The position numbers were made by a program, and so were the translations under genes. The notes under the pieces were generated by a model. That model was not told the origin of the DNA, did not search any database, and saw only the letters and a list, made by a program, of their open reading frames with translations. Positions 8,402 through 16,271 of a stretch of DNA of 64,000 bases are shown piece after piece. Every line of letters begins with the position of its first letter. Positions within the stretch are counted from its first letter, which is position 1. The stretch is from Akkermansia muciniphila (lineage in GTDB: Bacteria; Verrucomicrobiota; Verrucomicrobiia; Limisphaerales; BJHT01). The stretch is from contig CAMAUZ010000022.1 of the NCBI GenBank assembly GCA_945861535.1, positions 1-64,000 on the forward strand, read 5' to 3'.

Positions 8402-11400
8402 ACCAAACGCCAGACCCCGCCGGACGCCCGGCCCCGGAGCCGATCGCCATCATCGGCATGAGCTGCCTCTTTCCGAAGGCGGACAACCTCCAGTCCTTCT
8501 GGGCCAACATCAAAAACGGTGTCGATGCCATCACCGAGGTGCCCACCGCCTCGCACTGGAACCCGCGCGATTTTTTCAACGCCGACCCCAAGGCGCCGGA
8601 CCAAACCTATTGCCTGCGCGGCGGTTTTATTTCCCCGGTGCAGTTTGATCCGCTGGAATTCGGCATCGCTCCGAAAGACCTCGAAGCCACGGACACCACG
8701 CAATTGCTCGGTCTCGTCGCGGCCAAGCAGGCGCTGCTCGATGCCGGCTACGGCGGCGACCGCGAGTTCAACCGCGACCGCACGAGCGTGATCCTGGGCG
8801 TCACCGGCACGCTCGAACTCGTCATTCCGCTCGGCGCGCGGCTCGGGCATCCGATCTGGCGGCGCGCGTTGCAGGAGGCGGGCGTGGACGCGCAGACGAG
8901 CGACGACGTGGTGCAGCGCATCGCCGATTCCTACGTGGGCTGGCAGGAGAATTCGTTCCCCGGATTGCTCGGCAATGTCACGGCGGGCCGCATTTCCAAC
9001 CGCCTGAATCTCGGCGGCACCAACTGCGTGGTGGACGCCGCGTGCGCCAGTTCGTTGAGCGCGATTCATCTCGCCACGCTCGAATTGCAGGCGGGCCGCT
9101 CGGACATGGTGATCTCGGGCGGGCTGGACACCTTCAACGACATTTTCATGTACATGTGCTTCAGCAAAACCCCGGCGCTCTCGCCGACGGGTGATGCGAA
9201 GCCGTTCGATCGCGATGGCGACGGCACGATTCTCGGCGAAGGCATCGGCACCGTGGTGCTCAAGCGCCTGTCCGACGCGGAGCGCGATGGCGACCGCATT
9301 TACGCGGTCATCCGCGGTCTCGGCTCGTCGAGCGATGGCAAGGGCGGCGCGGTCTATGCGCCCGTTGCCTCCGGCCAGATGAAGGCGCTGCGCCGGACAT
9401 ACGAACTCGGCGGCGTCACGCCCGACTCGATTGAAATGGTCGAGGCGCACGGCACCGGCACGCGTGTCGGCGACGCGACCGAAGTCACGGCGCTGACGAG
9501 TGTTTATCGCGACGCCAAAGCCGAAGGCACCTGGTGCGCGCTCGGTTCGGTGAAATCGCAGATCGGCCACACAAAAGCCGCCGCCGGCGCCGCGGGCCTC
9601 ATCAAGGCCGCGCTCGCGCTGCATCACAAAGTCCTGCCGCCGACGATCAAGGTCCGCCAGCCCGTCGAGCCGGCCGCGCCCGGCAAATCACCGTTTTATC
9701 TCAACACCACCAAACGCCCGTGGCTGCCGTCGGCCACGCATCCGCGTCGCGCGGCGCTGAGCGCGTTTGGTTTTGGCGGCAGCAATTTTCACTGCCTGCT
9801 GGAGGAAGTTTCCCCGACGAAGTCCGCGCCCGACTGGGACGGCGACACCGAGGTGGTCGCGCTTTCCGCCGACACCGTGGCGGAATTGAAGAAGGCGTTG
9901 AATGAACCGCTCGCCGAGCTGTCGTGGCCGGCGTTGCAACGACGCGCGGCGAAGACGCGGGCGGCGTTTTGTCAGAATTCCGCGACTGAGGGGGTGGGTT
10001 CTGTAGCGCAGGTTTCCAAACCTGCTGTGTCGCCGACTTCCAAGTCGGCGGGGCGCGCGCCAGCACGGACGCAGCAAACAACCCCGGCGGCCGCAGGTTT
10101 GGAAACCTGCGACACAGCAGGCTTGGAAGCCTGCGGTACCAACGCCAAACCCTTCCGCCTGTTGCTCGTCATCGAACGCGGTCGCACGGATTTGAAGAAG
10201 CTCGTCACGGCGGCGCGGGCGCAACTGGAGAAGCATTCAGCCAAGCCCTGGCAATTGCCCGAAGGCGCGTTCTTCGGCTGCGGACGTCCGAACGGTCGTC
10301 TGGGCGTGCTGTTCCCCGGGCAGGGTTCGCAATACAGCGGGATGCTGCGCGACCTGAGCTGCCAGTTTCCGCAGATGCAGGCCGGACTGGCGCAGGCCAA
10401 CGAGATTTTCGCCGAAGCCCACGCGGGCACCGCGCGGGTACCGCAGGCGTCCCCGCCTGCGAGTTCGCGGGGCGTCTCGCCCCGAGTACCAACGGGCGGC
10501 GAGACGCCGCCAGAACTCGCAGGCGGGGACGCCTGCGGTACCAAAGGCGCGCGGCTCACCGATTACATTTATCCGCATCCCGCCTTCGACGAGGCGACGG
10601 CGAAGGCGCAGGACGCCACGCTCAAGGCCACCGACATTGCGCAGCCCGCAATTGGCGCGGTCAGTCTGGCCGCGTTGCAGGTGCTCGAAGCGTTTGGCGT
10701 TTCGCCCGAGGCCGCCGCCGGGCACAGCTACGGCGAACTGCTCGCGTTGTGCGCCTCGGGCCGCATCCATTCCGACACGCTGCACCGGCTCTCGAATCTG
10801 CGCGGACGCCTCATGGCGCAGGCCAACGGCGCAGGCGACAGCGGCGCGATGCTCGCCGTGAAAGCGCCGGTCGAGACGGTCGAGCAGTTCATCCGCGAAG
10901 AACGCTTCGATCTCGTGGTCGCCAATCGCAACGCGCCCGATCAGGCCGTGCTGGCGGGCGCGGTCGGCGAGATCGAGCGCGCCTCGCAGAGCCTCGAACG
11001 CCGCGCGATCTGGAACCGCCGCCTGCCCGTGGCCGCCGCGTTTCACAGTCCGCTCGTGGCGGCGGCGCAAACGCCGTTCGCCGAGGCGCTCAGCACGGTC
11101 GAGCTTTCGCCGTCGCGCATTCCCGTCTATGCGAACACCACGGCCCGCGAATATCCGCGCGCAGCCCAGGACGCGCGCCAGCTCCTCGCCGGCCAGCTTG
11201 CGAACCCGGTCGATTTTGTCGCCGAGATCAACGCGATGTTCGCCGATGGCGTCACCACCTTCCTCGAAGTCGGCCCCGGCCACACGCTCACCGGCCTCGT
11301 GCAATCCATCCTGCGCGACCGCGATATCCACGCCATCGCGCTCGACAGCTCGCGCGGCAAACGCTCGGGCATCGTCGATCTCGCCCTCGCGTTGAGCCGT

Positions 11401-14400
11401 CTGGCCGCGCTCGGGCACGCGGTCGATCTCACCTCGTGGAATGCGGGCGTCGCGCTGCCGGAACCGGAAACCGGCGGCAAACCGCGCCTGACCGTTCCCC
11501 TCAGCGGCGCGAATCATCGCACGCCGAAGCCTTCGCGTCCGCCGACCCCGCCGCGCGCTTTGGCCGCTGCGCCGATTGCGCCCGTTGCTGCGCCTGCGCC
11601 GGTTGCGAGAACGATTGCTGCGCCGAGTTCGTCCGCGTCGCCGTTGCCCGCGCCGCCTGCTAAACCTGCGCCTTCATCGTTCGCTGTCGCGCCCGTTGCG
11701 GCCGCGCCCGGACAGATTTCCGAAGCGGTGCGCGCGAGTCGCGAGAGCCTCGCCGTGCTGCTCCAGCTTCAGGAACAAACTGCGCGTCTCCACCGGCAAT
11801 TCCTCGACGGCCAAGACGCCGGCCGCCGCACGATGCACGCGTTGCTCGAACAACAGCAGCGGCTACTGTCCGGCGCGGGGCCGATCTTTTCGCCGCTGCC
11901 TGCGGCGGCCACGCCGGTTGTGCCGAGCGCGCCAGTCGCGCCAGTTGCCCGTCTGACAAGTCCGACTCCAGCAATTGCGCCCGCAGCAACTCCCACGCGC
12001 ACTCCTGCCGCGCCCACACCAGCGCGCGTGGACGACGGACCCATCGAGAAAACGCTCCTCGGCGTGGTGGCGGAGAAGACCGGCTATCCCGCCGAGATGC
12101 TGAATCTCGAAATGAGCCTCGACGCCGACCTCGGCATCGACTCGATCAAGCGCGTGGAAATCCTCTCCGCGTTGCAGGAGAAACTGCCCGACGCGCCGGT
12201 GATCAAGCCCGACCAGCTCGGCGCGCTCCAGACGCTGCGGCAGGTCGCGGATTTTCTGCGGCAGGGCACGGCGCCCGCTGCGCCTGCCGCGATGGTTTCA
12301 GTCTCGCCCGCGCCGGTCGCGATCCCCGCTGCACGCGCTGACACCGGCCGCGTCGAGCAAACGCTGCTCGGCGTCGTGGCGGAGAAAACGGGCTATCCCG
12401 CCGAGATGCTGAATCTCGGCATGAGTCTTGATGCGGACCTCGGCATCGACTCGATCAAGCGCGTGGAAATCCTCTCGGCCTTGCAGGAGAAGTTGCCCGA
12501 CGCACCGGTCATCAAGCCCGACCAACTTGGCGCGCTCCAGACGTTGCAGCAGGTGGTGGATTTCCTGTGCGCTGGACTGTCGGCCAGTGCTCCGGCGGCC
12601 GGTGTCTCGCAGGCTTCCGCATCCGCTGCGCCTCCAGTCGCGCGCGTTGACCAAGGCCGCATCGAACAAACCCTGCTCGGCGTGGTGGCGGAAAAGACCG
12701 GCTATCCCGCCGAGATGTTGAATTTCGAGATGAGCCTCGACGCCGACCTCGGCATCGACTCGATCAAGCGCGTGGAAATCCTCTCGGCGTTGCAGGAGAA
12801 GCTGCCCGACGCGCCGGTCATCAAGCCCGACCAACTCGGCGCGCTCCAGACGTTGCGGCAGGTCGTCGAGTTTCTCGGTGCCGCGTCCGCAACCGCACCG
12901 GCGGCAGCGGGCGTGACCGCAGTTTTGAGCAATCCCAGCGCGGCTCCCGCCGTGGACAGCGCGCAAGTCGCAACCGTGCTGCTCGGCGTGGTGGCGGAGA
13001 AGACCGGCTACCCCGCCGAGATGCTGAATCTCGAGATGAGCCTCGACGCCGATCTCGGCATCGACTCGATCAAGCGCGTGGAAATCCTCTCGGCGTTGCA
13101 AGAGCGGCTGCCGTCCGCGCCGGTCATCAAGCCCGACCAGCTCGGCGCGCTTCAGACGCTGCGGCAGGTGGTGGAGTTTCTCTCCGCTGCATCGGCTCCG
13201 AAGGCCGCCGCGCCGAGCGTGGCGCGGGTCGCTAAAGTTCCCGCAATCCCGGTTTCCGCCCCGGTCCAACAGCGGCTTCAGCGCCTGATTGCGACCCCGG
13301 TGGCGCTCGGTTCGCGCGCATCCGCGCCCGCCCTTACGCTCGCGAAGAATACGCCGGTGTGGGTGACCGAAGACGGCAGCAGTCTCTCGGCGGCGGTGGC
13401 GGCGGCGTTCACGCGCAAGGGCATGACGGCGCGCGTCGTTTCGCTGACCGAGGCGGCGGCGCGGTCGGGTGCGGCGGCGGAGTTGCTCGGTGGCTTGGTG
13501 GTGTTGTCGCCGGCGCAGGAGTGTGGCGAGGCGTTTTTGAAACAGGCGTTTCTTGCAGTGCAAGCGCGGGCGGCGGCGCTGCGGCGGGCGGGCTCAGAGC
13601 AGGCCGCGTTTCTCGTCACGGTGTCGCAGCTCGATGGGCGCTTTGGTTTCGGTGGTGATCTGAATCAGCCGTTGAGCGGCGGTCTCGCGGGCTTGGCGAA
13701 AACGGCCGGGCGCGAATGGTCCGAGGTCGCGGCGAAGGCAATTGATCTCGCGGCCGATGTCGAGGTGTCGGCGGCGGCGGACGCGATTGTGGAAGAAGCG
13801 TTGCGTGTCGGTCCCGCCGAGGTCGGTGTGTCGCGCGAGGGGCGGATTGGTCTGGAATTGATCGACATGCCGGTGGCGGCGGCGGGCGCGGGCGCGGCGG
13901 TGTTGCGCGCGGGCGAGGTGGTCGTGGTGACGGGCGGCAGTCGCGGCGTGACGGCGGAGGTGGCGGTCGGATTGGCGCAGGCGTTCCAGCCGACGCTGGT
14001 GTTGCTCGGGCGCAGTCCCGCGCCGGAGGCCGAGCCGGAGTGGCTCGCGGCGTTGCACGACGAGGCGGAGATCAAGAAGGCGATCCACGCGCACCTGAAT
14101 GTTCCGGCCACGCCGAAAGCGGTCGAGACGCAGTTCCGGCGCTGGCTGGCGAATCGCGAGATTCTGCGGAACATCGCGCGGATGACCGCGGCGGGCGCGA
14201 CCGTTTTGTATCGCTCGCTGGATGTCCGGGACGCGCGGCAGATCGGCGCTTTGTTGAATGAACTGCGGCATGAGTTTGGCCCGATTCGCGGGCTGATCCA
14301 CGGCGCGGGCGTGCTCGCGGACAAACGGATCGAGGACAAGACGGCGGAGCAATTCGACTCGGTCTGGAGCACGAAGGTGAGCGGCGCGGAGGTGCTGCTG

Positions 14401-15723
14401 GCCGCGCTGACGAATGACGAGTTGCACTGTCTGGTGATGTTCTCGTCCTCGACCGCGCGGTTTGGGCGCGTGGGCCAGGTGGATTACGCGATGGCGAACG
14501 AGGTGCTGAACAAGCTCGCGCAGGCCGAGGCGCGGCGGCGTCCCGATTGCCGCGTGGTGGCGATGAACTGGGGTCCGTGGAATGGCGGGATGGTCACGCC
14601 GGCGTTGCGGCGCGTGTTCGCGCAGGAAGGCGTGGGCGTGATCGAAACGGCGGCGGGGGCGGATTTGCTGGTGCGCGAGTTGTCCGCGCCGGTCACGAGT
14701 TCGTCGCCGGTCGAGATCGTGGTGCTCGCACCGCTGAAGGGGAAGGCGGCGGCGGTGGGGGATGAGGTGGGTGGTGACGGCGGCGGGGAGCGGGGGGCGA
14801 GACGCCTCCCGAACTCGCAGGCGGGGACGCCTGCGGTACCGGGGGCGGTCGCGGAAGCGGCGGCGGTGACGGTGGCGTTCGAGCGCGAGTTGAGCGTGGG
14901 GCAGATGCCGTGCCTGAAGTCGCATGTGCTCGATGGCCGGGCGGTTTTTCCGGTCGCGCTGATCGTGGAGTGGCTGGCGCACGGGGCGCTGCATTGTCAT
15001 CCGGGCTTGGGGTTTTGCGGCTTTGATGATCTGCGGGTTTTCAAGGGCGTGCGGCTGGACCCTCGGCACGCGGTGACGCTGCGCGTGCTGGCGCACGCAC
15101 CGCAGCGTGCGGGCGCGGAGACACACGTCGTGATGGAACTGGTCGGCGGCGAGCGCGAGAAACCGGTGCTGCACGCGCGGGCGCGCATCATTTTGGGCGA
15201 ACGGTCGGCGGCACCGCAGGCGCAGTCGGCAGCGTTGCAGATGGGTGGCGACACATGGGTCGGCGGCGGCTGGTATGGGCCGGACGCGTTGTTTCACGGG
15301 CCGGAGTTTCAAGGCATCACAGCGGTCGAGGCGTGCGGGCCGCATGGGATTGCGGCGCGGGTGAAGACGTCGCCGTCGCCGAAGACGTGGGTGGCGAATC
15401 CGCTGCGGGGCAGTTGGATCGCCGATCCGCTCGCGCTCGATGTGAGCTTTCAGTTGATGATTCTGTGGACGCTGGGCGAGCAGCGCGCGCCGTCGCTGCC
15501 GTGTGCGGCAGTGCGGTATCGGCAGTTCGTGGCGCGTTTCCCGCGCGAAGGCGTGCGGGTGGTGGCGCGCGTCACGCAGGCGACGCCGCAGAAGGCCACG
15601 GCGGACATCGAGTTTCTCGATGCGTCCGGCGGCGTGCTAGCGCGGATGGAAGGCTACGAATGCGTGATTGATCCGTCGCTGGTCGAGGCTTTCAGGCGGA
15701 ACGCGCTGGGTGACGCGGTCTGA
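8398..15723 (+). CDS. pfaA: PfaA-type polyunsaturated fatty acid synthase subunit: KS-AT-ACPx4-KR-DH
   Basis: KS VDAACASSLSAIHLA / EAHGTGTRVGD / IGHTKAAAG; AT GVLFPGQGSQYSGM and GHSYGEL; four LGIDSIKRVEILSALQE ACPs; KR VVTGGSRGVTAEVA; DH HVLDGRAVFP. ATG at 8398. Confidence 0.93.
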   Translation: MNQTPDPAGRPAPEPIAIIGMSCLFPKADNLQSFWANIKNGVDAITEVPTASHWNPRDFFNADPKAPDQTYCLRGGFISPVQFDPLEFGIAPKDLEATDTTQLLGLVAAKQALLDAGYGGDREFNRDRTSVILGVTGTLELVIPLGARLGHPIWRRALQEAGVDAQTSDDVVQRIADSYVGWQENSFPGLLGNVTAGRISNRLNLGGTNCVVDAACASSLSAIHLATLELQAGRSDMVISGGLDTFNDIFMYMCFSKTPALSPTGDAKPFDRDGDGTILGEGIGTVVLKRLSDAERDGDRIYAVIRGLGSSSDGKGGAVYAPVASGQMKALRRTYELGGVTPDSIEMVEAHGTGTRVGDATEVTALTSVYRDAKAEGTWCALGSVKSQIGHTKAAAGAAGLIKAALALHHKVLPPTIKVRQPVEPAAPGKSPFYLNTTKRPWLPSATHPRRAALSAFGFGGSNFHCLLEEVSPTKSAPDWDGDTEVVALSADTVAELKKALNEPLAELSWPALQRRAAKTRAAFCQNSATEGVGSVAQVSKPAVSPTSKSAGRAPARTQQTTPAAAGLETCDTAGLEACGTNAKPFRLLLVIERGRTDLKKLVTAARAQLEKHSAKPWQLPEGAFFGCGRPNGRLGVLFPGQGSQYSGMLRDLSCQFPQMQAGLAQANEIFAEAHAGTARVPQASPPASSRGVSPRVPTGGETPPELAGGDACGTKGARLTDYIYPHPAFDEATAKAQDATLKATDIAQPAIGAVSLAALQVLEAFGVSPEAAAGHSYGELLALCASGRIHSDTLHRLSNLRGRLMAQANGAGDSGAMLAVKAPVETVEQFIREERFDLVVANRNAPDQAVLAGAVGEIERASQSLERRAIWNRRLPVAAAFHSPLVAAAQTPFAEALSTVELSPSRIPVYANTTAREYPRAAQDARQLLAGQLANPVDFVAEINAMFADGVTTFLEVGPGHTLTGLVQSILRDRDIHAIALDSSRGKRSGIVDLALALSRLAALGHAVDLTSWNAGVALPEPETGGKPRLTVPLSGANHRTPKPSRPPTPPRALAAAPIAPVAAPAPVARTIAAPSSSASPLPAPPAKPAPSSFAVAPVAAAPGQISEAVRASRESLAVLLQLQEQTARLHRQFLDGQDAGRRTMHALLEQQQRLLSGAGPIFSPLPAAATPVVPSAPVAPVARLTSPTPAIAPAATPTRTPAAPTPARVDDGPIEKTLLGVVAEKTGYPAEMLNLEMSLDADLGIDSIKRVEILSALQEKLPDAPVIKPDQLGALQTLRQVADFLRQGTAPAAPAAMVSVSPAPVAIPAARADTGRVEQTLLGVVAEKTGYPAEMLNLGMSLDADLGIDSIKRVEILSALQEKLPDAPVIKPDQLGALQTLQQVVDFLCAGLSASAPAAGVSQASASAAPPVARVDQGRIEQTLLGVVAEKTGYPAEMLNFEMSLDADLGIDSIKRVEILSALQEKLPDAPVIKPDQLGALQTLRQVVEFLGAASATAPAAAGVTAVLSNPSAAPAVDSAQVATVLLGVVAEKTGYPAEMLNLEMSLDADLGIDSIKRVEILSALQERLPSAPVIKPDQLGALQTLRQVVEFLSAASAPKAAAPSVARVAKVPAIPVSAPVQQRLQRLIATPVALGSRASAPALTLAKNTPVWVTEDGSSLSAAVAAAFTRKGMTARVVSLTEAAARSGAAAELLGGLVVLSPAQECGEAFLKQAFLAVQARAAALRRAGSEQAAFLVTVSQLDGRFGFGGDLNQPLSGGLAGLAKTAGREWSEVAAKAIDLAADVEVSAAADAIVEEALRVGPAEVGVSREGRIGLELIDMPVAAAGAGAAVLRAGEVVVVTGGSRGVTAEVAVGLAQAFQPTLVLLGRSPAPEAEPEWLAALHDEAEIKKAIHAHLNVPATPKAVETQFRRWLANREILRNIARMTAAGATVLYRSLDVRDARQIGALLNELRHEFGPIRGLIHGAGVLADKRIEDKTAEQFDSVWSTKVSGAEVLLAALTNDELHCLVMFSSSTARFGRVGQVDYAMANEVLNKLAQAEARRRPDCRVVAMNWGPWNGGMVTPALRRVFAQEGVGVIETAAGADLLVRELSAPVTSSSPVEIVVLAPLKGKAAAVGDEVGGDGGGERGARRLPNSQAGTPAVPGAVAEAAAVTVAFERELSVGQMPCLKSHVLDGRAVFPVALIVEWLAHGALHCHPGLGFCGFDDLRVFKGVRLDPRHAVTLRVLAHAPQRAGAETHVVMELVGGEREKPVLHARARIILGERSAAPQAQSAALQMGGDTWVGGGWYGPDALFHGPEFQGITAVEACGPHGIAARVKTSPSPKTWVANPLRGSWIADPLALDVSFQLMILWTLGEQRAPSLPCAAVRYRQFVARFPREGVRVVARVTQATPQKATADIEFLDASGGVLARMEGYECVIDPSLVEAFRRNALGDAV
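10001..10140. repeat. Palindromic repeat in frame inside pfaA (KS-AT linker)
   Basis: gcaggtttccaaacctgc...gcaggtttggaaacctgc, with inner gccgacttccaagtcggc and gcaggcttggaagcctgc. Translated as VAQVSKPAVSPTSKSAG...AAAGLETCDTAGLEACGT. Spacer copy at 1348-1505. Confidence 0.85.
10437..10542. repeat. Palindromic repeat with perfect 29-bp arms, in frame inside the pfaA AT domain
   Basis: GGTACCGCAGGCGTCCCCGCCTGCGAGTT ... AACTCGCAGGCGGGGACGCCTGCGGTACC, read as RVPQASPPASSRGVSPRVPTGGETPPELAGGDACGT. Confidence 0.9.
12022..13190 (+). other. Four tandem acyl carrier protein repeats (about 309-bp period)
   Basis: LLGVVAEKTGYPAEMLNxxMSLDADLGIDSIKRVEILSALQExLPxAPVIKPDQLGALQTL occurs four times; GIDSIK serines at about 12142, 12451, 12760 and 13069. 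Confidence 0.95.
14796..14840. repeat. Half-copy of the GGTACC palindromic repeat, in frame in pfaA (KR-DH linker)
   Basis: gcgagacgcctcccgaactcgcaggcggggacgcctgcggtacc; peptide RRLPNSQAGTPAVPG. Confidence 0.8.
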
Positions 15724-15734
15724 GCTGGGACGGG

Positions 15735-15778
15735 ATTTTAACCACGGATAAACACGGATGAACACGGATAGGAATGGA
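15735..15778. repeat. ACCACGGATAAACACGGATGAACACGGAT short-period repeat
   Basis: Three CACGGAT units with 10-bp period; related copies near 24118 and 55205-55312. Confidence 0.7.
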
Positions 15779-15848
15779 GGATTGGCGGGGGCGCGTGGCG
15801 TTCGTGGGGAGGCGGAGGGGGTGCGGGGTGATGGCGCTGCTTTGATTT

Positions 15849-16037
15849 GGAGTGCGGTGACTGGTCACCGCTTTTGCGCAGGCGACTTGTCGCCGTCGAA
15901 TTTCTGTGCGCGTTCGATCACGAGTGCGCGCCACCGCTGGCGCGAGCCGTGGACGGGCCTTTTGAATTCGCTCAATTGTCTCGGTTCGACGGCGACAAGT
16001 CGCCTCGCGAAAGCGGTGACGAGTCACCGCACTCCAA
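15849..16037. repeat. Palindromic repeat 'GGAGTGCGGTGAC...GTCACCGCACTCC' between pfaA and pfaC
   Basis: ggagtgcggtgactggtcaccgctttt / aaagcggtgacgagtcaccgcactcc plus inner gcgacttgtcgccgtcgaa / cgacggcgacaagtcgc type arms. Confidence 0.8.
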
Positions 16038-16088
16038 ATGACATGCCCCGAGTTGATGGAGCTGAGTCGCGAGTTTGGAACCGTTCTC

Positions 16089-16223
16089 CCTCACCCCAAC
16101 CCTCTCCCGCTGGGAGAGGGGGAAGGTTCGGACGCGGTCGTTGGCAGGAGAACGATCCACTGTTCGAGAGGCGGTCACAGGGCCTCCCTCTCCCAGCGGG
16201 AGAGGGTTGGGGCGAGGGAGAAT
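16089..16223. repeat. Inverted repeat 'CTCACCCCAACCCTCTCCCGCTGGGAGAGGG'
   Basis: ccctcaccccaaccctctcccgctgggagaggg at the left, inverted ccctctcccagcgggagagggttggggcgaggg at the right. Confidence 0.8.
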
Positions 16224-16271
16224 GGGTACGTCGCGCCAGGCCCGCTACGATTCGCCAATGCGGAGTTCGCG

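Noticed and set aside
12022-13190. Regularly spaced repeats that might suggest a CRISPR-like array
   Set aside because: The period is about 309 bp and the units encode ACP domains; no cas genes in the window.
8167-15345. Long minus-strand ORFs opposite pfaA (8167-9627, 10237-11517, 13594-15345)
   Set aside because: Codon-position shadows of a high-GC coding strand; His/Arg-rich translations without domain motifs, opposite a clearly coding megasynthase.
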